Origin: an uncultured Eubacteriales bacterium
Lineage (GTDB): Bacteria; Bacillota; Clostridia; Christensenellales; Aristaeellaceae
Assembly: GCA_902795275.1 (NCBI GenBank)
Contig: CADBKQ010000025.1
Coordinates: forward strand, 1 to 37,734
Length of the DNA: 37,734 nt
Direction of reading: 5' to 3'
Shown: piece by piece, positions 7,745 through 16,137 of the stretch
Numbering within the stretch: position 1 is the first letter of the stretch
Layout of the letters: the number at the start of each line of letters is the position of its first letter
Translations under genes and position numbers: made by a program
Notes under the pieces: generated by a model
The model's database searches: none
The model's input: only the letters and a program-made list of their open reading frames with translations
Told to the model about the DNA's origin: nothing

Positions 7745-8439
7745 GCTCTGCAAGCCTCCGCGAACGCATGGAAGATAGCCTGCGCCTCCGCGTACCGATC
7801 CCCCAGGGATTCGGGATGCCACTGCACCGCCGTGACGAACCGGGCCTCCGGCAGGTCGACGGCCTCGATCAGCCCGTCGCCGGTATACGCCGCGGGAACC
7901 AGCCCTTTGCCCAGCTTCCTGATGCCCTGGTGATGGCGGCTGTTGACGCTGAACCGGCTTAATCCTGTGAGCCGATGCAGGATCGTGTTTTCAATCACCG
8001 TCACTTCGTGCACCTTGTCCCGCGGGGTGTCGTAGCAGGTGTGCCGGGCCGCGCCGGGAAGCTGCTGCGCAATATCCTGGTACAGCGTGCCGCCCAGGGC
8101 CACGTTCATTACCTGTATTCCCCGGCAGATGCCCAGTACCGGCATGCCGATTTTCAGCGCTTTCCGGAACAGGCTGATTTCAACCGCGTCCCGTTTCGCG
8201 GAAATTTCCCCGCAGCAGGGCAGCGTTTCCTCCCCGTAAAGCGCCGGGGCCACGTCCGGCCCGCCGGTGAGCAGCAGGCCGTCCACCAGCGCCAGCAGCG
8301 CGTCCTGCGCCTGTTCGTCCTCAATGAGCGGCAGCAGGATGGGCACCGCTCCCGCCCGCGTCACGCTGTCCAGATAATCCTGGTTGATGGTGATATTTCC
8401 CTTTTCGTCCTGTGCGGGCGTTACACCGATCACTGCCAT
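7741..8439 (-). CDS. Class I glutamine amidotransferase-like hydrolase (peptidase C26, PuuD-like)
   Basis: A 232-residue protein of the gamma-glutamyl-gamma-aminobutyrate hydrolase family. It opens with MAVIGVTPAQDEKG and has LTGGPDVAPALYGEE, the nucleophile elbow MPVLGICRGIQVMNV (Cys), and VTAVQWHPE supplying the His and Glu. PuuD releases GABA from gamma-glutamyl-GABA in putrescine breakdown; other members cut other gamma-glutamyl amides. No other putrescine genes are near, so the substrate is open. The start follows AGGAGG by 9 nt, with a promoter at 8470-8498. It leads an operon with the phosphoesterase and the TIM-barrel gene, all joined by 4-nt overlaps. Confidence 0.88.
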   Translation of the reverse strand: MAVIGVTPAQDEKGNITINQDYLDSVTRAGAVPILLPLIEDEQAQDALLALVDGLLLTGGPDVAPALYGEETLPCCGEISAKRDAVEISLFRKALKIGMPVLGICRGIQVMNVALGGTLYQDIAQQLPGAARHTCYDTPRDKVHEVTVIENTILHRLTGLSRFSVNSRHHQGIRKLGKGLVPAAYTGDGLIEAVDLPEARFVTAVQWHPESLGDRYAEAQAIFHAFAEACRA

Positions 8440-8469
8440 TTTTTCAAGCCTCCTTTTACTTCTGCTTTC

Positions 8470-8498
8470 AGTATATCGCCTTTCCGCTGGAAAATCAA
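8470..8498 (-). promoter_or_regulatory. Sigma-A promoter of the hydrolase-led operon
   Basis: On the minus strand, TTGATT (8493-8498), a 17-bp spacer and TATACT (8470-8475) lie about 30 nt before the ATG at 8439. Confidence 0.7.
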
Positions 8499-8547
8499 GC
8501 CGAAGCGTTCCTTCCCGCGCCGGTTGTGAACTATGCATGATAAACCC

Positions 8548-8576
8548 TTGACAAACGGGGAATAAATCAGTAAGAT
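8548..8576 (+). promoter_or_regulatory. Sigma-A promoter of the T-box/metG transcript
   Basis: TTGACA (8548-8553), a 17-bp spacer and TAAGAT (8571-8576). The predicted start near 8583 opens the T-box leader. Confidence 0.8.
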
Positions 8577-8582
8577 AAGGAT

Positions 8583-8953
8583 TGCATGCGAGGAAGGGGA
8601 GAGTACCGCGCCGGAGCGCCCAAAGAGAGCCGCGGAAGGTGAAAGGCGGCGGCGGGACACGCGGGAACATGGCCCCGGAGCACGCGGAGGCAAGCACGTT
8701 CAGCCCCCGCCGGGCAGCGCCGATATCCGCTGAATGAAGGCGCGTTTCCTTTAGAAATAAAGTTTTCTGGGGGAAACCGCTCTTTGGAGGCCAAAGAGCG
8801 GTTTCCCCCAGACCCCCTTCCGAGAAAGCCATATAAGGGGGATGTTTTGATCCTTCGTGATTTGAAACAGCTTTGAAAAGGAACGTGTAAAACCAGGGTG
8901 GTACCGCGTAGTTTTTTACGCCCCTGCATCGAACACCGATGCGGGGGTTTTTC
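8583..8953 (+). promoter_or_regulatory. T-box riboswitch leader with methionine specifier, upstream of metG
   Basis: The leader ends in the T-box consensus AGGGTGGTACCGCG (8895-8908), whose central bases pair with the CCA end of uncharged tRNA. It is followed by a terminator hairpin with stem 8921-8931/8937-8947 and a T-run at 8948-8952. In the stem I region, GGGAACATGG (8662-8672) has the form of a specifier loop with AUG at 8669-8671, which fits methionine and the downstream methionyl-tRNA synthetase gene. GAGAGTACCGCG near 8600 fits the AGUA-type S-turn of stem I. Uncharged tRNA-Met should stabilise the antiterminator and allow metG expression. A 22-bp perfect inverted repeat sits between stem I and the T-box. 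Confidence 0.92.
8766..8812. repeat. Perfect 22-bp inverted repeat inside the T-box leader
   Basis: Bases 8766-8787 are the exact reverse complement of 8791-8812, with a 3-nt AGG loop. The stem is far longer and more perfect than the usual stem II/III of T-box leaders. It is not followed by a T-run, so it is not a normal terminator. Confidence 0.9.
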
Positions 8954-9034
8954 ATCCCCCGGCATCAGAAGGGATAAGAACGAGAGTACAGAGTTCAGGT
9001 CAATCAACCTGTATAATATGATTTGCACTCTCCG

Positions 9035-9064
9035 CCTAATCCCTATTCCCTAATCCCTAATCCC
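9035..9064 (-). repeat. Heptanucleotide array, copy 1 (G-quadruplex type on minus strand)
   Basis: Read on the minus strand this is GGGATTA, GGGATTA, GGGAATA, GGGATTA, GG: four GGG runs with 4-nt loops. The 30 bases are identical to 22075-22104 on the plus strand. It ends about 8 bases before the metG ribosome-binding site, inside the 5' untranslated region. Confidence 0.9.
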
Positions 9065-9085
9065 TCAAAAAAGGAGTGATTTCCC

Positions 9086-11089
9086 ATGGACCAGAAAAAG
9101 ACCTACTACATCACCACGCCCATCTACTACCCCTCGGGCAACATGCACATCGGCCACACCTACACCACCGTGGCCGCCGACGCCATGACCCGGTTCAAGC
9201 GCCTGACGGGCTATGACGCCTACTTCCTCACCGGCACCGACGAGCACGGCCAGAAGATCGAGCGCAAAGCCGCCGAAAAGGGCGTGACGCCCCAGGCCTA
9301 CGTGGACGAGATCGTGGCGAACACGAAGGAACTGTGGAAGCTGATGGAAATCGAATACGACGATTTCATCCGCACCACCCAGGAACGCCACGAAAAGGTC
9401 GTGCAGAAAATCTTCCGCCAGTTCTACGAGCAGGGCGACATTTACAAGAGCGCCTATGAGGGCCTGTACTGTACCCCCTGCGAATCCTTCTGGACGCCCA
9501 CCCAGGTGGTGGAAAAGGACGGCGTGAAGGTCTGCCCGGACTGCGGACGGCCCGTGGAAGCCATGCAGGAGGAAAGCTATTTCTTCCGCATGAGCAAGTA
9601 TCAGGATTGGCTGATCGACTACATCGAAACCCATCCCGATTTCATCCAGCCCGCCAAGCGCGCCAACGAAATGCTGAACAACTTCTTAAAGCCCGGCCTG
9701 CAGGATCTGTGCGTATCCCGCACCAGCTTCAAGTGGGGCGTGCCGGTGGACTTTGACGACAAGCACGTGGTGTACGTGTGGATCGACGCCCTGTCCAATT
9801 ACATCACCGCCCTGGGCTACGGCACCGACCACGACGAGCTGTTCAAAAAATACTGGCCCGCCGACGTGCACCTGGTGGGCAAGGAAATCGTCCGCTTCCA
9901 CACCATCTATTGGCCCATTATGCTCCACGCTCTGGGCCTGCCCCTGCCCAAGCAGGTGTTCGCCCACGGCTGGCTGCTGTTCGGCAACGACAAGATGAGC
10001 AAGTCCAAGGGCAACGTGGTGTATCCCCAGCCCATCGTGGCCCGCTACGGCGCGGACGCCCTGCGCTATTACCTGCTCCGCGAGATGCCCTTCGGCGCGG
10101 ACGGCAACTACACCAACGAAGCCTTCCTCACCCGCATGAACGCCGACCTGGCCAACGACCTGGGCAACCTGGTTTCCCGCACGGTGGCGATGATCGAAAA
10201 GTACTTTGACGGCGTTCTGCCCGCCTGGACGGAGGCCGCTGATCCGGAAGTGGACGCGCCTCTCAAGGAGCACTGCGCCGCCCTGCCCGCCCTGGTGGAG
10301 GAGCAGATGAACAAGCTGCAATACTCCCAGGCGCTGGCGGAAATCTGGAAGGTCATCGGCGAATGCAACAAGTACATCGACCTCACCCAGCCCTGGGTGC
10401 TGGGCAAGGATGAGGCGAAGAAAGATCGGCTTGCCAACGTGCTGCTGACCCTGGCGGAGTGCGTGCGGTTCGTGGCTGTGCTGATCAAGCCCTTCATGCC
10501 CCAAACCCCCGACCGCATCTTTGAACAGCTTGGCGTCACCGACGACATCCTCAAGACCTGGGAATCCCTGGACTCCTTCGGCGCGCTGCCCGCGGGCATC
10601 AAGGTCTGCAAGGGCGAAGCCCTGTTCCCCCGCATCGACATCAAAAAAGAGCTGGAAGCCCTGAACCCCGACGAAAAGGAAGAAAAGAAGGAAGCCAAGG
10701 CGGAAAAGAAGGCCGAGAAGAAGGAAAAGAAGAAGGCTGAAATCCCCGAGGGCTGCATCGCCTTCGACGACTTTGAGAAGGTCAAGCTGCGTGTCGCCCG
10801 CGTCGTGGAATGCGAGCGGGTGGAAAAGAGCGACAAGCTGCTGAAATTCCGCCTGTCCCTGGGGGACGAGGAGCGCACCGTGCTCTCCGGCATCGCCAAG
10901 TTCCACAATCCCGAAGACCTGATTGGCAAGAACCTGATTCTGCTGGCGAACCTGGCGCCCCGCAAGATCATGGGCATCGAAAGCCAGGGCATGCTGCTCT
11001 CCGCCGTGGCGAAGAACGAGGACGGCAGCGAGACCCTCCGCCTCCTGACGGCTGACCCCATCATGCCCGCCGGCGCGGAAATCGGCTGA
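9086..11089 (+). CDS. metG: Methionyl-tRNA synthetase with C-terminal tRNA-binding domain
   Basis: A 667-residue class I synthetase that charges tRNA-Met with methionine. HIGH-type motif MHIGH is at residues 20-24, and KMSKS at 303-307. A four-cysteine zinc knuckle lies at C129, C132, C150 and C153, then the anticodon-binding helical domain. A Lys/Glu-rich linker near residues 530-555 leads to an EMAPII/Arc1p-like tRNA-binding domain with VKLRVARVVECERVEKSDKL and ANLAPRKIMGIESQGM, as in dimeric bacterial MetG. The start follows AAGGAG by 9 nt. Expression is controlled by the T-box leader upstream, and a strong terminator follows. Confidence 0.97.
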   Translation: MDQKKTYYITTPIYYPSGNMHIGHTYTTVAADAMTRFKRLTGYDAYFLTGTDEHGQKIERKAAEKGVTPQAYVDEIVANTKELWKLMEIEYDDFIRTTQERHEKVVQKIFRQFYEQGDIYKSAYEGLYCTPCESFWTPTQVVEKDGVKVCPDCGRPVEAMQEESYFFRMSKYQDWLIDYIETHPDFIQPAKRANEMLNNFLKPGLQDLCVSRTSFKWGVPVDFDDKHVVYVWIDALSNYITALGYGTDHDELFKKYWPADVHLVGKEIVRFHTIYWPIMLHALGLPLPKQVFAHGWLLFGNDKMSKSKGNVVYPQPIVARYGADALRYYLLREMPFGADGNYTNEAFLTRMNADLANDLGNLVSRTVAMIEKYFDGVLPAWTEAADPEVDAPLKEHCAALPALVEEQMNKLQYSQALAEIWKVIGECNKYIDLTQPWVLGKDEAKKDRLANVLLTLAECVRFVAVLIKPFMPQTPDRIFEQLGVTDDILKTWESLDSFGALPAGIKVCKGEALFPRIDIKKELEALNPDEKEEKKEAKAEKKAEKKEKKKAEIPEGCIAFDDFEKVKLRVARVVECERVEKSDKLLKFRLSLGDEERTVLSGIAKFHNPEDLIGKNLILLANLAPRKIMGIESQGMLLSAVAKNEDGSETLRLLTADPIMPAGAEIG

Positions 11090-11110
11090 ACTCACAGATA
11101 AACAGAAAAG

Positions 11111-11143
11111 CAGCAGGAGCGCGGAAACGCGCTCCTGCTGTTT
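11111..11143 (+). terminator. Terminator of metG
   Basis: A perfect 13-bp stem (11111-11123 with 11128-11140), a GAAA tetraloop and TTT directly after. It starts 22 nt past the metG stop. Confidence 0.85.
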
Positions 11144-11204
11144 GCTATCCCGCCCTTTGCCCTGCGAACGGGTTCCGGGTATTCATTGGTGGAGCAATTG
11201 CATA

Positions 11205-11233
11205 TTTACATTTTACCGGGCGCGATATATACT
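11205..11233 (+). promoter_or_regulatory. Sigma-A promoter of the GH31 gene
   Basis: TTTACA (11205-11210), a 17-bp spacer and TATACT (11228-11233), 65 nt before the ATG at 11299. Confidence 0.65.
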
Positions 11234-11298
11234 GGAATCAAAACCAGTTTGATCCGGATGAATCCTGTATTCTGACCTTCCAGAAGGGAGAACATGCC

Positions 11299-13731
11299 AT
11301 GATGATCAGCGAAATGAATTTGCTTTCAGCAAACGCCGCCGAATTCCTTCTGCCCCTGCCCGGCATGCCGGGGCAGCCGAAAAAAGCACTGCGCCTGCGC
11401 ATCGCCGCCCTGGCCTGCGGCGCGGTGCGGGTGACGCGCACGATGCGGGAAAGTTTTCTGGACACGGAAAGCCCCGTGGTCGTTTCCGCCGCGCCCGGTA
11501 CTTGTATCGTTACGGAAACCAACGGCGCGTACCTGGCGGACTGCGGAAGCCTGACCGTCCGGGTCGACAAACAGACGGGCAGCGCCGCTTTTCTGGACAA
11601 GGCGGGAAACACCCTCCTCCGGGAGCGTGAAAAGCAGCCCTGCGTGCTGGAGGAAAAGCCGGTGATGGTCAACCGCTTCTCCCAGGAGGCCCAAATCCAG
11701 TATTCCCAAAGCGTGGACGGGGTGCGGGCCTCCGCCGACGATTATGAAACCTATGAGGCCCGGAAAGCCTACGCATGCAGGCTGAGCTTTGATTTTAACG
11801 AGGAGGAAGCGCTGTACGGCCTGGGATCCCACGAGGAGGGCTTTGGCAATCTGCGGGGAAAAAGCAGAGATTTATACCAGCACAATATGAAGGCCGTGGT
11901 GCCGGTCCTGGTATCCACGAAGGGCTGGGGCATCCTGTTCGATATGGGCTGCCTGATGGTTTTCCATGACGATGCCACCGGCTCCTGCCTGTGGGCGGAC
12001 TGCGCCGACGAAGCGGACTATTACTTCATGGCGGGCGGCTATCCCGCCGTGTGCCGCCAGTACAGGGCCTTGACCGGCGGCGCGCCGCTGCTGCCCAAGT
12101 ACGCCTTCGGCTACGTCCAGTCCAAGGAGCGCTACAAGGACGCCCGGGAATTGATCGACGTGGTGAAGGAATACCGCCGCAGGCAGGTGCCGCTGGACGT
12201 GATCGTGGAGGACTGGCAATCCTGGCCGGAGGGGCAATGGGGCTACAAGACCTTCGACCGCAGCCGCTTCCCTGACCCCAAGGCGATGACGGACGAATTG
12301 CACAGTCTGGGGGCGAAAATGATGATCTCCATCTGGCCGTCCATGCAGGGCGACCGGAACGAAAACCGGAAAGAAATGCTGGAAAACCATTGCATGCTGG
12401 GCAACCGCACCATTTACAACGCCTTCGACGAGAAGGCCCGGGCGCTGTACTGGAAGCAGGCGGAGGAAGGGCTGTTCCGCTATGGCGTGGACGCCTGGTG
12501 GTGCGACTGCTCCGAGCCCTTTGAATCCGATTGGCACGGCGCCCTCAAGCCCGAACCCTTTGAGCGCACACGGCTGAACACCGAGGAAGCGAAGAAATAT
12601 TTGGACCCGGGCCGCATCAGCCTGTACAGCCTGTACCATTCGGGCGGCATCTACCGGGGCCAGCGGACAGCCACCGAAAAAAAGCGCGTGCTGAACCTGA
12701 CCCGCTCCTCCTGGGCCGGGCAGCACCGCTACGCCACCGTCACCTGGTCGGGCGACGTGAGCGCCACCTGGGAAACGCTGCGCCGCCAGGTGCCGGAGGG
12801 CATGAACTTCATGGCCGCGGGCGAAGCCTACTGGACCACCGACGCGGGCGGATTTTTCCCCACGAGCTACGGCGGGGCCTGGTTCGGCGCAGGAGATTTC
12901 AACCAGGGCGTGGACGATCCCGGCTACCGGGAACTGTTCGTGCGCTGGATGCAGTTCGCCGCGTTCCTGCCCATGATGCGCGCCCACGGCACGGGTACGC
13001 CCCGGGAAATCTGGCGCTTCGGGGAAAAAGGCGATCCCTGGTACAACGCGCTGGAGAAGATCATCCGCCTGCGTAGCCGCCTGGTGCCCTTCCTCTACTC
13101 CCTCGCCGCCGTTTACAGCCGGGAGGGACTGCCCCTGGTGCGCTTCCCTGCCCTGGACTTCCCGAAGGACAAGGCGCTGCGGAACATCGACGATGAAATG
13201 CTGCTGGGCGGCGCGCTGCTGGTGAAGCCCGTGACCCGGCCCATGGAATACCTGCCCGACGCGCGGAAGATTGAAGCGCCGGACGATACAGAAACCGTTT
13301 ATCTCCCGGCTGGGCCGGACTGGTACGCCTGGGAGAGCGGCGAGAAATACGCGGGCGGGCAGAGCATCCGCGTCCATGCGCCGCTGGATACGGTGCCCCT
13401 GTTCCTGCGGGCTGGGACGATCCTGCCCCTGGGCCCGGTGCAGCAGTATGTGAACGAAATTCAGAACGCGCCGCTGACGGTGATCGTGTGTCCCGGCACG
13501 GACGGGGAATTCATCTGGTACGACGACGCCGGGGACGGCTACGGCTGCGAACGGGACGAATGCACCCGGGTGCTTTTCCGCTGGAACGATGCGGCGGGCG
13601 AGCTGACCCTCTCCGCCCGGGAAGGCGGCTGGAGCGGCATGGAAACGGAAAGGGAAATCCGCGTCCGGCGAGTTGACGGAAACGAAGCCGCCATACGCTA
13701 CACCGGCAAAGCGGCGGTTGTCAGGCTTTGA
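11299..13731 (+). CDS. Glycoside hydrolase family 31 (alpha-glucosidase/alpha-xylosidase type)
   Basis: An 810-residue cytoplasmic protein without signal peptide. An N-terminal beta-sandwich (about 1-210, with EEALYGLGSHEEGFGNLRG) precedes the TIM barrel. The nucleophile Asp is D403 in DAWWCDCSEP and the likely acid/base is D486 in VTWSGDVSATWE, followed by a C-terminal beta domain. GH31 enzymes retain configuration and release alpha-glucose, alpha-xylose or related sugars from oligosaccharides. The aspartate context points to the GH31 family; it is not enough to fix the substrate. The start follows AGAAGGGAG by about 8 nt. It is a single-gene unit with its own promoter, and no transporter sits beside it. 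Confidence 0.9.
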   Translation: MMISEMNLLSANAAEFLLPLPGMPGQPKKALRLRIAALACGAVRVTRTMRESFLDTESPVVVSAAPGTCIVTETNGAYLADCGSLTVRVDKQTGSAAFLDKAGNTLLREREKQPCVLEEKPVMVNRFSQEAQIQYSQSVDGVRASADDYETYEARKAYACRLSFDFNEEEALYGLGSHEEGFGNLRGKSRDLYQHNMKAVVPVLVSTKGWGILFDMGCLMVFHDDATGSCLWADCADEADYYFMAGGYPAVCRQYRALTGGAPLLPKYAFGYVQSKERYKDARELIDVVKEYRRRQVPLDVIVEDWQSWPEGQWGYKTFDRSRFPDPKAMTDELHSLGAKMMISIWPSMQGDRNENRKEMLENHCMLGNRTIYNAFDEKARALYWKQAEEGLFRYGVDAWWCDCSEPFESDWHGALKPEPFERTRLNTEEAKKYLDPGRISLYSLYHSGGIYRGQRTATEKKRVLNLTRSSWAGQHRYATVTWSGDVSATWETLRRQVPEGMNFMAAGEAYWTTDAGGFFPTSYGGAWFGAGDFNQGVDDPGYRELFVRWMQFAAFLPMMRAHGTGTPREIWRFGEKGDPWYNALEKIIRLRSRLVPFLYSLAAVYSREGLPLVRFPALDFPKDKALRNIDDEMLLGGALLVKPVTRPMEYLPDARKIEAPDDTETVYLPAGPDWYAWESGEKYAGGQSIRVHAPLDTVPLFLRAGTILPLGPVQQYVNEIQNAPLTVIVCPGTDGEFIWYDDAGDGYGCERDECTRVLFRWNDAAGELTLSAREGGWSGMETEREIRVRRVDGNEAAIRYTGKAAVVRL

Positions 13732-13773
13732 TTGTTTCCGTTCATTCATTTCATTCATTATCATTGACGGAGT

Positions 13774-13799
13774 AAAAAATCCCCCGGCGTTGCCGGGGG
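13774..13799 (-). terminator. Terminator of the LURP-one-related gene
   Basis: An 8-bp GC stem (13781-13788 with 13792-13799) and a 3-nt loop. On the minus strand it is followed by ATTTTTT. It may also slow plus-strand transcription from the GH31 gene, although no T-run follows in that direction. Confidence 0.75.
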
Positions 13800-13826
13800 A
13801 AACTTTGCTTGTCCACAGCCGTGGAA

Positions 13827-14435
13827 TCAGCTGCCGGACGAGGAGGAAGAGGAGGATACGCTGCTGGAAGCCGCCGCTCTGTCGCGCATGATATGCTGGA
13901 GCGTGACCAGAATAGCGACGACGGTCGGTTCATCCTCCGGGCGGTAAATGTCGATGCAGTACTTGTCGTGAAGGGAGAACATTTTCTGGCTGATGACGGC
14001 AATCACGCTGTCGTCTCTGTCGTACAGCTGGAAGTTGAGGGCCATGATATTGCCCCGCATTTGCCAGCCCAGGCCCTCAATATTGATGATGTCCTTCACG
14101 AGATGCCAGAATTCCGAGGCGATCTCGAACTGCGTTCCATCCGCCATGGTGACGAAATGCCGGTTGTGCAGGGTGAAGAACTTGCGCTCGATGTGGGCCA
14201 CCTGATTGCCGGAAGCGTCGGTGATGTCCGTTTTATCGTGCAGGGAGGGGAACTTGGTGTTGGACTGGTAAACGACGTTCTCGCTGCCGTCCGTGATGTC
14301 GATATGGTGGTGCAGGGTAAACACCTTGGTGGTGGTGAACAGGGAACGCGCGGGCTCGCCGAAGCGCTCCACATTGACGACGTTGGCTTGCTCTCCGGCT
14401 TCACGGTACCGGTGATGCTTTGAAAAGATACCCAT
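13827..14435 (-). CDS. LURP-one-related (LOR/YxjI-like) protein
   Basis: A 202-residue protein starting MGIFSKHHRYREAG. It is built of repeating beta-hairpins with the refrain VFTLHHHIDITD, FPSLHDKTDITDASG, FFTLHNRHFVTMADG, MFSLHDKYCIDIYRPED. This is the pattern of the LURP-one-related family, whose fold resembles the C-terminal domain of Tubby; the biochemical role is unknown in bacteria. A low-complexity serine-rich tail (about 12 residues) closes it. The start at 14435 follows AAGGAGGAC by about 6 nt. It is transcribed alone with its own terminator. Confidence 0.8.
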   Translation of the reverse strand: MGIFSKHHRYREAGEQANVVNVERFGEPARSLFTTTKVFTLHHHIDITDGSENVVYQSNTKFPSLHDKTDITDASGNQVAHIERKFFTLHNRHFVTMADGTQFEIASEFWHLVKDIINIEGLGWQMRGNIMALNFQLYDRDDSVIAVISQKMFSLHDKYCIDIYRPEDEPTVVAILVTLQHIMRDRAAASSSVSSSSSSSGS

Positions 14436-14583
14436 GATTTGTCCTCCTTCATACATACTCCCGGACGAAAGCCCGGCGAGAGGCTCTTTCCGGCTTCTGT
14501 AATATGGATTATATCATAAAAGCGTGGCGCATGGCAACAGCATGCGCATTGGAAAGGCAAATTTTTTCCCAGATATTGGGGGA

Positions 14584-14611
14584 TTGACGGGGCGGGGATT
14601 CGTGCTATAAT
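14584..14611 (+). promoter_or_regulatory. Sigma-A promoter of the MFS gene
   Basis: TTGACG (14584-14589), a 16-bp spacer and TATAAT (14606-14611), 43 nt before the ATG. Confidence 0.75.
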
Positions 14612-14653
14612 GAGCGCCGATTCGATTGGCAATCTGCCGGGAGGGAGCAACGC

Positions 14654-16042
14654 ATGAGCACTGTCCGCAAGCCGTATGGGAGCAATCCCCTGAGCCGGAT
14701 CTATGATGAAGCCAACCTGCCCCAGGCGATTCGGCGCAGCCTGAGCCTGATCTTGCTGGGCAACCTGTTTGGCAACCTGCACGGCATCATCTGCGGCGGC
14801 GGCACCACCGCCATGATCGGCCTGGCGAACCAATTGCAGGCGGGCGACTTCGCCTTCGGGCTGCTCAACGGCATTCCCCAGGCGGCGGCGCTGCTGCAAA
14901 TTCCCTTTTCCCTGCTGGTGAACCGCACGCATAAGCGAAAGAAATACCTGCTCACCTTCGGCCTGTTTTCCCGGGTGCTGTGGCTGACGTTCGGGTTCAT
15001 TCCGCTGGTGGTGCCCCAGGAGCCCGCGGGCCTGGCCCTGTGGACGCTGATTTTCCTGCTGGGCATCTCCTCCTGCTGCTCCTCCGCGATCAACGTGTGC
15101 TGGTTTCCCTGGCTGAGCGATTTGGCGCCCATCAGCATCCGCGGCCGCTGGCTGTCCATCCGGGACTCGGTGGTGGCGGCGTGCAACCTGGGATTCGGCC
15201 TGCTGGTGGCCAGGCTGCTGGACACGCTGCCCATCGACAACCGGTATATCATCATCTTTCTTCTGGGCGGCACGGTGGGCATTCTGGATATGGTATGCTT
15301 CGGCTTCTGCAAGGAGGTCTATTCCGCGCCTCCACAGCGCCTGCGCTTTGACGGCATTGTAAAGGATATTCTGAAAAACAAGCCTTTCCTGCGCCTGGTG
15401 GTCATGTGGACGGCCTGGTGCTTCAGCGCCAACCTGTGCGGCCCTTACCTGGCCCGGTACTCCGTCAACGAAATGGGCCTGACCTTCACCCAGATGATGG
15501 TGTTCAGCACGGCGGCTTCGTCCATTGCCACCATCCTGGTGATTTCCCGCTGGGGCAAAGCGCTGGATCATTACGGCTGCCGCAGCGTGATGCTGGTGGC
15601 GATGGCGGCGAACTCCTTCATCGACTTGTTTTATCTGTTCTCCACGCCGGGCAATATCGTCCCTGTGCTGCTGCGGAACTTCATCGGGGCCATGTGCTGG
15701 AGCGGCACCAACCTGGCGGCCAACAGCATGCAGCTGTCCGCTTCGCCCGACGAAAGCCGTCCCTCCTATATCGCCGTGTTCGCCTGCGTCACATCCCTGC
15801 TGGGCACCGCCCTGGGTACCCTGACCGGCGGTCTGCTGCTGGAAGCCTGGCAGACAGCAGGATGGTTCACCGGCGCGCTTGACCGCTTCAAAGCGCTGAT
15901 TCTGCTGGCCTTCTGCTGCCGCCTGTGCGTGACGTTGTTCCTGGCGCCGCGGCTGCAAAACGACCGGGAGGGTACGCCGAAGCAGCTGATTCAGGCCGTA
16001 GCCAACGGCCTGACCCACTTCAACCTGTTTCGGAAAATGTAA
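14654..16042 (+). CDS. Major facilitator superfamily transporter
   Basis: A 462-residue integral membrane protein with about 12 hydrophobic segments in two halves and a central cytoplasmic loop (KEVYSAPPQRLRFDGIVKDILKNK). A basic loop between early helices, VNRTHKRKKYLL, matches the conserved MFS loop 2-3 region. Such proteins move small solutes with a proton or sodium gradient; no substrate motif is recognised. The ATG follows GAGGGAG by about 7 nt. It has its own promoter and lies about 95 bp before the aquaporin gene, which also has its own promoter. Confidence 0.85.
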   Translation: MSTVRKPYGSNPLSRIYDEANLPQAIRRSLSLILLGNLFGNLHGIICGGGTTAMIGLANQLQAGDFAFGLLNGIPQAAALLQIPFSLLVNRTHKRKKYLLTFGLFSRVLWLTFGFIPLVVPQEPAGLALWTLIFLLGISSCCSSAINVCWFPWLSDLAPISIRGRWLSIRDSVVAACNLGFGLLVARLLDTLPIDNRYIIIFLLGGTVGILDMVCFGFCKEVYSAPPQRLRFDGIVKDILKNKPFLRLVVMWTAWCFSANLCGPYLARYSVNEMGLTFTQMMVFSTAASSIATILVISRWGKALDHYGCRSVMLVAMAANSFIDLFYLFSTPGNIVPVLLRNFIGAMCWSGTNLAANSMQLSASPDESRPSYIAVFACVTSLLGTALGTLTGGLLLEAWQTAGWFTGALDRFKALILLAFCCRLCVTLFLAPRLQNDREGTPKQLIQAVANGLTHFNLFRKM

Positions 16043-16062
16043 CAGAATAAAACAATTTCTTG

Positions 16063-16092
16063 TTGCATGTCCACCAAAGAGCGTGCTATAAT
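16063..16092 (+). promoter_or_regulatory. Sigma-A promoter of the aquaporin gene
   Basis: TTGCAT (16063-16068), an 18-bp spacer and TATAAT (16087-16092), 46 nt before the ATG at 16138. Confidence 0.7.
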
Positions 16093-16137
16093 GTCCCAGC
16101 GCGTAAAAGCGTGAAAATTCAAAAGGAGGCTTTTTCC

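Noticed and set aside
9035..9064. CRISPR or telomere repeat
   Set aside because: Units are 7 nt and contiguous, without spacers, in a circular-chromosome-type context; neither explanation fits.
9686..11095. Long minus-strand frame opposite metG
   Set aside because: Antisense shadow caused by high third-position GC; no domain recognised.
13739..13763. CATT-rich tetranucleotide run after the GH31 gene
   Set aside because: Short imperfect simple repeat with no structural or coding role visible.
11872..13764. 630-codon minus-strand frame opposite the GH31 gene
   Set aside because: Antisense shadow of a GH31 enzyme with all catalytic motifs on the plus strand.
14096..16018. 640-codon minus-strand frame opposite the MFS gene
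   Set aside because: Antisense shadow; its C-terminal part is a shifted frame of the LURP-one-related gene, so it is not an independent protein.
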